Shown: positions 20,191 through 32,100 of the stretch, in pieces
Numbering within the stretch: the first letter of the stretch is position 1
How the letters are laid out: every line of letters begins with the position of its first letter
NCBI RefSeq assembly: GCF_000801105.2
Contig: NC_079519.1
Span: 35,129,288-35,193,287, forward strand
Origin: Raphanus sativus
Lineage: Eukaryota; Streptophyta; Magnoliopsida; Brassicales; Brassicaceae
Length of the DNA: 64,000 nt
Direction: 5' to 3'
Program-made: the position numbers and the translations under genes
The notes under the pieces: generated by a model
Told to the model about the DNA's origin: nothing
What the model saw: only the letters and a program-made list of their open reading frames with translations
Databases searched by the model: none

Positions 20191-21621
20191 TGACTCTTTT
20201 AATTAATCTTTCTTCACAATGATGCTTAACCTTGTCAAATAACATAATTACGTCATAAATAATCCAGTTAATTAGCTGACACCTGTTGTTGTCAGTAATA
20301 GGTTAACCAATGAACGAAATGATTGGTACATGCACAGATCAGCGTTGTGCATTGCCAATTTGCCACACACCATAATTATTGCCTATTTGGCACACCAAAC
20401 TCTCTTAATTTACTTTCATACATCTCATCTATTCACGTATGCCGTATGTTATCATCATCGTGTTTCATAAAGCGCTGGTTTTTGGTACATTGAATCCCAA
20501 TAATGCATTATCATCAATTGGGGTAATTAATAAGTTTTTTCCCCTCATCCAAGCAACAATTTGTGTTAACAATACAACATTTTATTGACAAAACTAGATG
20601 GAAATGGGAGCAGTACATCGATTTGCATCTAACTGGAGTTGTGGCCATAGCAATAATTGCTGAAGATTCCATTAGAGTCTGATTTATTTTAAGTGGTGCG
20701 AATGATGTTCTGCAAGGAAAAGAAGATTGGGTCCATTGTCACGTATATAATTTGTCGCGGCTATATCCATGTCGCCACAATTTAGTTTTGAAGATATAAA
20801 TATATATATATATATATATAAGGAAATCAACTAAGACATGTGCATATCTTGTTTTATTATTACACCACAAGTTGTAATTTCAAAAGCTTATTGGTTTAAA
20901 CATAACTAAACTAAGAAAAAAAACATACAACTTATTATGGAATAGTGACATTTTGATCGTAAATCGATAGTAGGCCTTTTCATGGATCGATAAGATAGTG
21001 GTCACAGATTTGCCAGGATGGCTCGAGTAAACTTTAAACGCTGGGAATCTATCTGTCGTTATATTGACATCATGAGATACTTTAATATACTAGTAATTTA
21101 ATTGTGTCATAGCTAGTAGTTGTAAAATTTCTAAATACTAAGATAGTTAAAATAATTTTTGATTAAACGCAGTTAAATGTCCCCATTCTCTCTAAACATG
21201 TTCGTATCCGAGGAGGCACACGCGCGCAATGACATATAGACGCATATAAGCAAATACTCTCCGGTTGGGTTTATCAAAAAAAAAAAAAATCTCATTAAAC
21301 AAATAGTTCGAGTAACTACTTCAACTATGAGTTTTTGGTTTGGATGGGACCAAACGATATCCATTCTTTTGGTTGATTAATTTAATACCAAAAAGGATAA
21401 AAGGGAAAATAAAAGAAAAACAGCTGCCAAGAAGTAAGAACTAAAAATGATATTGAATATCCAATATTCGTAATACTATGTCATCTTTCTCTATATGCTC
21501 ATATTTGATCGTCGCATAACTATGAACTCTGGGTACTGTCTGATTGAAAACTTCGAGGCAACGGAATCATATCCGAAGACATGGGTTTAGATAGAACAAA
21601 ATAAGTCTCCGCAGGAATATT
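20191..21621. other. AT-rich intergenic DNA
   Basis: No coding signal was seen. A (TA)n microsatellite lies at about 20801-20820. Nothing else could be assigned. Confidence 0.45.
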
Positions 21622-21857
21622 GTTTTTTTTTTTTTTGATAATCCGGGGTTCTCCACTTACACGGATCATTCCCCCGAGCCCGGTCAGGCAGCGGTCCACT
21701 TCATCCGGGAGGGCTATACCTGGGCTGAGGACAAAGCCCAACACCTAGTACCGCATTTGGTGACATGGAAGAGGTAGTTCTCCTCCAGGTGGTTCGAACC
21801 CAGGAACATGACCATTGGCCCCCAAGATCCTTACCACTTGTGCTACCTCATCCCGTC
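21622..21857 (-). mobile_element. tRNA-derived SINE
   Basis: On the minus strand the element starts GACGGGATGAGGTAGCACAA. It shows an A-box-like stretch (GTAGCACAAGTGG, 21834-21846) and a B box (GGTTCGAACCACC, 21788-21800), the internal polymerase III promoter of tRNA-derived SINEs. It ends in a 15-base A tract (21622-21636 on the plus strand as T). At about 235 bp the size fits Brassicaceae SINEs. A clear target duplication was not found. Confidence 0.85.
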
Positions 21858-22934
21858 AAAAATTTTATTACGGGATGATTAGTACTTTTGACCATTGTTA
21901 ATCAAGTATGATTAGTTTTTAGTATCATAACGTCACCATTGTAATTTATTACTACTGAAAACCAAAGGCTGTGTACTTTTGACCGCTTTGGATTTATTTT
22001 CTTTTCTAGCGGCTAGAACTGAACTAATAAAAGATGTCAGTGAGACCTCCTGCGGAAAGGCACGTGTTCTCGGATTGGTTTCACGTTGGAATGAGTAGTT
22101 ATCCCATGTGCAAATCCACAAAAGCCCTAGTTTTCAAAAACTAATAGTATTAAATTTTCAATTTCTTCTTTTCATTCTGTTATTAAAGCTTTTGATCTAC
22201 TCGTTAAGCAAGATATGCCTTGTTTTATTCCTTTACTTTTTAGATAGTAGCTGTTCATCCGAACGAGGTTGTTAGATTTGATTTACAATAATCAAAAACA
22301 TATTCTGACCCTGACGTTGGCTGAAGTATTCTATTAAAATGAAGACTAGACTAAATCACAGGATACAATATCTAAAATTAGTTACTGTATTTGTTTTTAC
22401 GTCATAAAAATATTGTTTATAAAGTTTTTTTTTTGCTTAAATTGTTTTTTATTTTTTTGAGGAATGGCTTTGCTTAAATTGTTTATAAAGTTTTTTTTCT
22501 TAGGCCGAAGTTTACCACATGGATTAGTTTCAAGAAAATAAACACCAAAAGAAAACATCTAAAAAGGGGCAGACACCAGCTTGGCAATGCTTTGCTGAAA
22601 AGATGTGAATAATACAATAAAAACTCAACAGAAAAAAAGATTAATGTTAAAGAAAATTCGATGGGAATATCGAAAATAATTTAATTTAATATAGTTATGG
22701 AGACAAGAATTGATCCAAAGCTGTACTATGACGTCAAAGTAAAATAAAAATTAAAAGGGAATAGCAAATAATTGGGGAACATGTGATTAAAAGTCTGAAT
22801 TCACAGACTTTCATGACTTTTCGCCATCACAGGACAGTGTCTTATCTTAATAGTAGCAGCCGCTAATATGAACTGTGTTTGGCGGTTACAGTTAGCGTTT
22901 AAGGATTAGACTTTCAAGTGTGTTTTTATCGAGA
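21858..22934. other. AT-rich intergenic DNA
   Basis: No gene is visible. A short word (tttgcttaaattgttt) is repeated near 22431 and 22468. Confidence 0.4.
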
Positions 22935-23034
22935 NNNNNNNNNNNNNNNNNNNNNNNNNNNNNNNNNNNNNNNNNNNNNNNNNNNNNNNNNNNNNNNNNN
23001 NNNNNNNNNNNNNNNNNNNNNNNNNNNNNNNNNN
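22935..23034. other. Assembly gap, 100 N
   Basis: A second run of exactly 100 N, 125 bp downstream of the helicase stop codon in gene orientation, so it may interrupt its 3' UTR. Confidence 0.99.
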
Positions 23035-23159
23035 TGCTCACGGTTATTACTTGTTTTTCTTGATGTATAAATTCACCTCCCAAAAACTGAAATTATTAGC
23101 TATGGAAGTAACACAGTAGTATCAGTAGCTACTACACTTTTCAAATATTAGCTTTTAGT

Positions 23160-26100
23160 TCATGTGTGTTGCGGTTTGCCTTCTTCTATAAGAAGATGGA
23201 CCATAGATTTGACCACTTCGTTGTGGACTATCCCTGATATCTGCAAAAACAAACAACAAAAGTGGAGAGAGATTAGGCATGATCTCTACTTACTTCACCG
23301 AGTTGGATTAATTAACCAAGGATTGAACATATGTAACCTCTGGTTTCCGGATAAGATCTTTGAGGATAGAATGTAGGGTTAACCGAAGCTCTTTGAACAA
23401 AAACTGCAGTTTGTGCTGGTGCTGCTATCTTCAACCACCCATCAATGGTGACTGATCCACTCTGTTAATGAAAGGCAGATAAATTAAGTATCCACACGCA
23501 GAGTCAAACCGTTTTCTAAAGATCTCTGTCATCAATGCCCAATTTGCGATTCATCGTTCGAAAAACTAAACCGGTACAAAATAACATCTGTGTTTTCGCA
23601 ATGCTAAGACAACATGATACGGTTAACAGTACCTGATGATGAACATTGATTGAGCCGCCAAAAAGAAGAATGGAGAAAGGAGAAACAATGGTTGTATCAC
23701 GCAGATATACTTTGTTCGTTTCAACCTACACGAAATAATAGATGGTTACAAATCTACACCAGAATCTGCCTAGTAACATCAAAACGATATAACAAGTCAC
23801 CATGTTCGTCAAATACGAAGCTAAGCATGAAATTCTGAGGAATCAAATCAATGCTTCACATATTAAAAGTCTACCTTCTCAAGGAATACAAGGAAAGGGT
23901 ACTGAAATGCTTTGAAGTTGCTGTTGATAGAGGACGGGTGGATATATACTTCCCTTCTGCCATCGTACCATGCTGAATAACTCTTTGTTTGGTCCCCTTG
24001 CTTTGTCAAACTGTTAACCGCTGTCTCTGTAATACCCTTATCATTGGCTGCAATATTAGGATATAGTCCTGCGCATAGTATAGCCTATACATATTGACAG
24101 CTGAATTTAGAAACCCATCAAAATAGATAATAGCAATCAAAATACTTTTACCTTAACAACTTCAGGTTGTTTGTGAATACATATTGAAAGGTTGAGTTTG
24201 GTCAGAAAACCAGATATCAAGATTCTCCTTTTTCCTCCCTGCAAACTATAGTAAGAAACCAAGAGATTCTTGATCAGATTTCATTTAGATAAATAGTCGG
24301 CCTTCTTTCCGCCAATTTTATAAAGAAACTTGATAACAATCAATTTAACGTTTGGTGTAAGATGGACCTTCCATGCATATGCAGCAAATGTTTCAAATGG
24401 TGTAGAATAAGTTACCTCTCCTGTTTTAGGAAGATTGATGAGCCCGATGTCTGCTAGTAGTGTTCCATACTGTACTCTCATGTCTCTGATATTTGTGAGA
24501 ATAACAAATAAGATGTGACAGATGAAAACCGGAATGGTGTAAGAATTCTTTCAGTCTATAAGGATTTTCAGGGACTCGTGCATATATCAAAAGTTTCTAC
24601 TAGACTTAGGTTTAAACGTTTAAGTGACTTGACAAGAAACCAAACAAATGACTATTACTTTCCGTCCTTTAGATACTAACAGAGCGTTGACAACAAAAAA
24701 GGATATCTAACAGAGTTTTCAACAAAATTATTTATCCTTAGTCAACCTTGTAAGGCGCATAAAGCAACTTAAATCATGTCAAGATAAATTATTGTTAATC
24801 TTCCATAGTGACTCAGGCGACATAAAGAACTGAAGGTTATCCCTCGAAACAAGGATATAAATGAGAATCAGCATAGCAAGGAAGTAACACCATATATTAA
24901 AATGTCATCTTTTCTATAACTCTACGGACATCTCTAGACAAGTTATAGCATCCAAGTACGATGTACCTTATCATCCGCATCACCGAGCTGCTCAAGAACT
25001 TTGATTCACAGAACCTCTGTGCAGCTTTCATTCCTCGCTGTAAATATCACAAACACAGGGGATGTTATTATGCAGATAATTGCTTTGCTAAAACTGATTG
25101 AACAGCCTAAATCAAGCATGGATCGGCTGGAATCAACCCCATTTTAAACCCACGGCTCAAGGGTTCTTTATTAGACGAGAAATTAACAGCTTCCTCCAGA
25201 ACCCAAAAAGAAATTTGGCTGTGACGTATACAAAAGAAAAGCTATTGCATCTAGATAGACAGACATCTATCAAAGACAAGATATATCCATCGATCGTGAA
25301 TCAAATAATTCTGATTTCTGTAACACATATTCGTGAATCTAATTTCAAATATCCCTTTATCACATACCTCATTAAGTATCTTCACCCATTTGTCGTATGC
25401 AACCATCATAAGGAGATGATCAGATTGTTTGTCATTGTTGTTTAGTTCACTTGATTTCTCCATATTATCAGAAAAGAGAGCAATTTTCACCCGGTCAACA
25501 TTTTGCTTCTAAGAAAAAAACACCGCATATAGAGTTAGTTGACAACCTCCTTCCTTCAGGAAACCAGCCAAGTTCTGAGAGTGTATAAGTGTACCTCATC
25601 TTTGGGATATACAAATGGCGATTTGTAGCTCAAGAAAGCAGCAATCGAGAGAATAGGTGATAAGCAGCCAAATATTCCACCATACAACAGCATCTACAAT
25701 TTTCAAACATGAAGTCATAATAATGGAAAGAATTACATGATGAACTCTCTGGTTACCTAGATCAATGATCAAGACACTAAAAACTAGGCAGAATGTTAAT
25801 AATTTCAAAGAAGACACAAAATGAAATGAGGTTGGATGTTGTGAGGAGAGAATAAATATATGAAGGCAATGACAAAAGAAGTGCATCAGTAAAGTTATAG
25901 AAGTAAACCTTTCCTATCAACACATCAACAGGAAGTTTTGCTAAATGATGCCCAAGTGGTGTCAATTCTTCGTCCCCTTCAACAGCCCCGACCTAAAGAA
26001 GACAGGGTTCATAAAAGAATACTCAGCAACAAACTCAAAATTACTTTAGTCTATGGCTACAACAGAAAGAAGATTAATCAGCCCCACGGCTGGACAATCT

Positions 26101-29100
26101 CATACACATCAATTATATCTCCAAGTGACTGGTCTCGTAACTTTCGGATGTATCAAATATTGCTTGCTGGTCGCAAGAAATGATTATACTTTAGGATAAA
26201 ATACATATATCACATGGTACCTCGTGTAACAATGAAATTGCAGAGGTTATAGCACCTTCACTCGGAGGTTCCAAAGCCTAAAAAGGGCAAGTACAAAGAC
26301 GAGTCAGATGGCTGATAATGTTATTGCTTTTTGTCAATATAAAAATCTTATAACTTGCCTTGGACAGAAAAGGCTTAATGTGACCCAAACCAAGCAATTT
26401 GATTTGTAGACACAGTTCTACTAATGGCATCCGCAGCATCTCAGGAACCTTGTCAGCAACGTGGAACTAATTAGTTTACGGGCTAAAACCAAGTGAGAAC
26501 CAGAGACAAGGAAAGGACCAAAAAGAACCTGATAGGGACGCATTAGTTTCTCGAACCTATGGCGTGTGTACAATGAAAAGCAAATTCCAGGTTTAACTCG
26601 TCCAGCTCTTCCTGTTCTTTGTCTTGCATTTGCTTGAGATATCCAATCTTCCACCATGCTTGACAGTTTCTAAGATGATCATGAGGCAATCACAAGGGGA
26701 AGACAAAAAAAAACTGTCATTAAACAGAACGAAGATATATAAGGACCTTTTATTTCAACATGGAGAACTAAAACGTAATTTCAAGATACATGTACCAAAA
26801 TAGCGGATATAAATCTTACAAACGGTTTCACAAGGCAAAGGTTATATGCAAATAGCATGATCAAATGTGCATAATGTTACAATCCATTTTCAGAGAAGGT
26901 TCGAGTTTATAGGATCAAAAGAATTTCAACATTAAGAAAATACGATGTTGGTCTACAAGCATCATAAATGGAAAATGCAACTGATTCACTAGCATTGGGA
27001 ATACCTTTTGTGGATTATAGCGATTTTCCTTGTGTTTGCCACTGTCAATCACATACACCACATCATCAATTGTTATACTGGTCTCTGCAATGTTTGTAGC
27101 TATAATAACCTGAACATAAGAGATAATGCAAAAGATTAATCAGATTGGCTTTGCAAAAGTCCATGCAACCTAAACGTATAATTTACAGAAAATATCCTCT
27201 GCAATTATGGAGCCCATGCATTTGTTAATTGGGATTCAGTACTATATTTCAGTCTGTGTCAAGAAGACACTAAACCCTTTTGACTATATCATCTCATATT
27301 GCATAAAAGTTCCTCTCAGTAAGTCATAAGTGAATTAAACTGTTCTCCGTATATTAACTTTGAGATATATACTTCACAACTTAATGCTAAAGAAACTTCC
27401 AAAAAGACCAAAGGAAATATAAGGAAAAATCTTGTCCATGGAACATATTCATTTTTAATCATTTGCATTTTAAACAACAATTGAGGTTATTTAGAGTGAA
27501 CATCACTCAAATTCAGTTACTAGTGGGAATCAAAGGAAACAAGAAGTTGCGAGAGATGAGACTGAAACCCTTATAACTGAAAACAATGCATGAATGTTTT
27601 CCAGAAGACAGTGAAAAACCAAGGCATTAATGATAAAGCCATTATATTTGATCGTCTGGAACAAATGTACTCACGTCCAGGAAACTAGGCATCCAAACCT
27701 AACTAATATTTTGGATTACACCGCCATTGAAACTAACTAATATTTCAGAAATAGTGCAACAAAGTATAAAGTTACAGGACATCACCTTCCGAATGTCGTC
27801 AGGGGGTCGTAAAAACACCCTTTTCTGTTCTGTAGATGCTATAGAAGAATGCAGAGGAAGAAGCCAATCTGCAGAAGGTCCACGAAAACGATACGAAGCA
27901 GCTAACCTATCAAGTAACATGTGAATTTCTGACACACCCTGTTATCAACAAAACAAATGTCAAGCTGAAACGGCAGACCAGATGATTGATTCTAATTTAC
28001 ACGAAAGAACTCAGTGTCAGCTTACAGGCAAAAATACTAGAATAGCTCCCTCATTGCAAGTGTCATCAATGTGGCATATCAACTCTTCAAGAAGCTCAAA
28101 GTCAATAGCATCCTCATTTAACCTTTTCTGCACAGAACTCACATGCCATTGAAGGCTCACTCAGCCAGAAGAATAAAAGGAACAGAAGCTCAAACTGGAA
28201 ATTAGCGTACCAGATTTTGTTGTGTTTGATCACTGTATGAGTTGTAGTTACTGGAAACATAAAACGGGTTAAGACAGTCCTCTGAAAGCAAATAATCGTC
28301 GCCCCATCCAGTCAATACAAGATTCTTCTTTCCCCTACGGTCGTTTACAGAACCAAACTGAAGAAAACGAAGCCATATATTAATTACACAATTTATGAAC
28401 TTTCACTTACACTAATACAAGCTAAATGGGAGTAGCAGTTTATAAACACTAGAATCCAAATCAGAATCACACACATCTAACCAAAAGGCGTTCCCATATA
28501 AAGCCCCACAAAAATGCCAAGACCATTCTATATCAGACCCCACATAACATCAAATTTTTGTGCTGGTCGTCTGTTTTGGTTGTGCAAATAGTTAACGTAT
28601 CAATACAAATGAAAATTTCCTATCAGAAGAAAACCCATAAATCAAGATGTGCAAGTGTCTAGCAGCTGCAGCGATCCGTTTCTAGCAATGGGTGCGGACT
28701 ACGTAGTGAAAAAGGGGATTACAGAAGTAGATGATTTGGTTGTTACGAATAATTTAGATACCTTGTCTTTAATGGATGAATCCGATCTTAGTGCAGCAGG
28801 AGAATCTGGAGCCAGAAGGTATTTAGTCCTCTCATAAATCTCCTCCAGAAAATGAGTAGTAACCGGGTGTGTTCGTCCTTGAGCAGTAATCACAGGACAG
28901 TGAGCAAAATAGTTTGAGAATAGATTAGCGTCAACAGTAGCGGACCTGAAACCACATCAGAAGCATATGTTTATATGATTTTTTTACTAGTATTTACGAT
29001 CTGGCTTGAAAACTAAAACCACTACACGTACATAAGGATAACTTTCAGTCTATGCGCTGAATTATCGCATGATTGCTTCTCAATCAGGCTCTTCAAAATA

Positions 29101-32100
29101 ATGAGAAGAAAATCACCCTGTAATGAAAATGAGAAAAGAATGAACGGTCAATTTCTATCAATGCAAAATGGACGCATCAAAATTTAAAATACAGATCTAG
29201 CATTCTTTATAAGAAGAGGAGATTGGATACTAATACTGCCTGTCCGCACAGAATAAGTATACATCCTTTATTCTAAGCACCAAGGATGCAAACTTCTGGA
29301 TTTCGCTGCTGCAAATAACTAAATGCGAAGAATTGTAGTTGAGTGCATTCTACATGAATATTGTATAAGTACTACTAGATTCCTATTTTTCTTTCCGAGC
29401 AGGCTCTTGCATTCTAGTGATTCATCAGATAATATTGTATGGATTTTCAACTAGAATCCTTAACTAGGTGTCTAATTTTACTTAACAATGATCCAATTTC
29501 AGCCTGAGTTAATCAATACTCACCAAAAGAGAGCGCTCGTGCACTTCATCGACTATAATATGTGTAACATCGTTCAAGGTTGTATCCCCCTGCAAGGTGT
29601 GCACAAACAAGCAAACAGGAAGGAAAAAAACAATAAGAGAGATTGATATATAATCGTAAAATTCTCTCCAAAAATATTTTAGTGTGGCTACGTATAATAT
29701 GCTTTTCAGAATAACAAATTCCTTAGAATATCTTGCAGCAAATAACTACTTTAACTACTGAAATTTCTATGTTTTTAGTTAACAGAGACACTATTTATGT
29801 AGTATTTTCTAAGAGATCATGTTTTATAAGAAACCATAATTTCTGTGATATTTTACCTTTATCCAAATCACCAGAATGTTTGTTCATAAATACTTTATCA
29901 TTTCTCATTAGCTTAACACACTTTAACACATGTAATTATTTGGTTGCAAAAGAGCTTGTTAGAAAATAGAGGACGTACAGCGAGTTTCCTCAGTAGAATG
30001 CCGGTAGTACAAAACAGCAACCTTGTCTTGTCACTCCTGAAGAAGGTACAAATATTCCAAGAAAAAATACGCTTAATCCGCCGCTATAAGGAACATTACT
30101 AAAGGTAAAGAACCAAGGCCATCATATAACAGTGTCAGAAATGAATACCTTACAAACAGCAGGTGATGGAAATGTATTTCAGAAAGAAACAATTCTACCA
30201 TTTGGAAGTAAATAACTCTTTTTCAATTTCTTATTTTATTACTTCTGTACTTTGAGAAACAAGCCACTTTTTTACCATACAAGTATAACTACTTCAATTT
30301 CTGATCAATTCTGAATCATTCAATTTTGGATTCTTGAGAAAAGTGAATGAAGCGATAGAATGGAGTACAAAACACAGTAAAATCTAACAAGCTCCTAAGA
30401 CGAAAGAAAAAAACAAACAAAAATCGTAAAATTAAAAGGCAGACCTTGCACTTTCAAGACGAACTTGATAACCAACCAAGGAGTCATCTGAGCCTGGAGA
30501 GGATTCACAACGCTCATCAGCAACTCTTTGAGCAACAGAGATAGCCTAGACCATATGACCCAGTTATTAACAATTACAAAAGGCTAACTGATATCATCTT
30601 TCCAGAAATAAAAGGACCAGTATGAACTAAACAAGGAATCCCCGAAAACAACACATCTTAAGATCGAATTACTTACTGCTATCCGCCGAGGTTGTGTGCA
30701 TATGATATTACAGTGTCCACCACGCCCTGACTCGATCATATCATCCAATATAAATTGAGGAACCTGAAACAATGTATCAGTTAAAAATGACTCAACTGTA
30801 AGCTGAAAGAAATTCCGAAAAAGAATAGACACCAAATAACAGGGAGCAACAAGATAAAACCTGTGTAGTCTTCCCAGAACCTGTTTCTCCGCATACTACT
30901 AAGACATCTCTTTCTTTCAGATGCTGCAGTATGTCATTCTTCACTTCAGATATAGGAAGAGCAGTCCGAGTTTTCAACATATCCTGCGAACAAAGATTTG
31001 ACCATGCTGAAAACATACTCTTGTGTATCTTACCGGAATGAGCCAATCAGTCTAGGAAGCTTAATACATATCTAAAGGCATAACATGGGCTACATGAACA
31101 ACATTCTTCTAAAGACAAACAAGAATGTTCTACCCTGTATTTCCGTGTTTTCTTCTTGTTTTCTTGCTTTTGTTGGAGAGATAAACATGTAGCTTCTATG
31201 TAAGAGTCTCCTGTAATACATAAAATAGATGATTTACTATATTTAATGCTAATGATTTTGGTAGTAAAATCCATAGTATTTAAGCAACCAAAGTGACCAG
31301 ATACACCCAGGTCATACTTTTAGCTCTGTGGTTAGATCTGGTAACACCTAGGTCATCCTTCTCTTCGACGTATGTGTCTACCATTTGAACTGCATCGGAG
31401 ATGCCACTCGACGAAGTGTTCAAACTCAAATTGTCCGCCTCAAGCAACCTATCAACAAAGTTAGCTCTTCGATCTTCTTCTGTGCTTTGTACGGTACAGA
31501 ACAATTCCTCTGTCAAGACTCAAGACAACTTTATTAGACCGATTAAGATATTGCAAAACGAGAACATATGTCACATATAATATGTGTACTAATTTAGAAT
31601 GGTAATATTAGGGATATGCAAAACAGTTACCAATAGATTATGTCGTATTCTTTCCATTTAACTTCATATGCTGTAATACTTTCATTCAATAGTCACTACT
31701 GGTGCTCTTTTTAGCAGCCAATTGTTTTAAACAAATGGATACTAAAACTCTCATGCAAAATATAATTGTTGTGGAGTTAACATAGAACATGCCAATGTAC
31801 AAGATTGACAGAAAGGTGATAATAAACTAAGTTAATTAATCTAAAATTATGTGGCATAGCTGGACAGGTCACTGCAAAATACTTTTTATAGCAAATAGCA
31901 GGCAATGAGACAAAATTTATAAAATCACCTTGTTTCCAGATCAACACTAGAGAGGCATAAGGCTCAGTGATTGCAAAGTAAACAGGCAAATCCGAAAAGA
32001 GCTTATGGAGAGCAAATGCCGCAACTCTATTTTGTGCATCCTGTCACAAATAACGCAAGAGCACAGTCAAATTGGCATACTGATTACATGATCAGCATAT

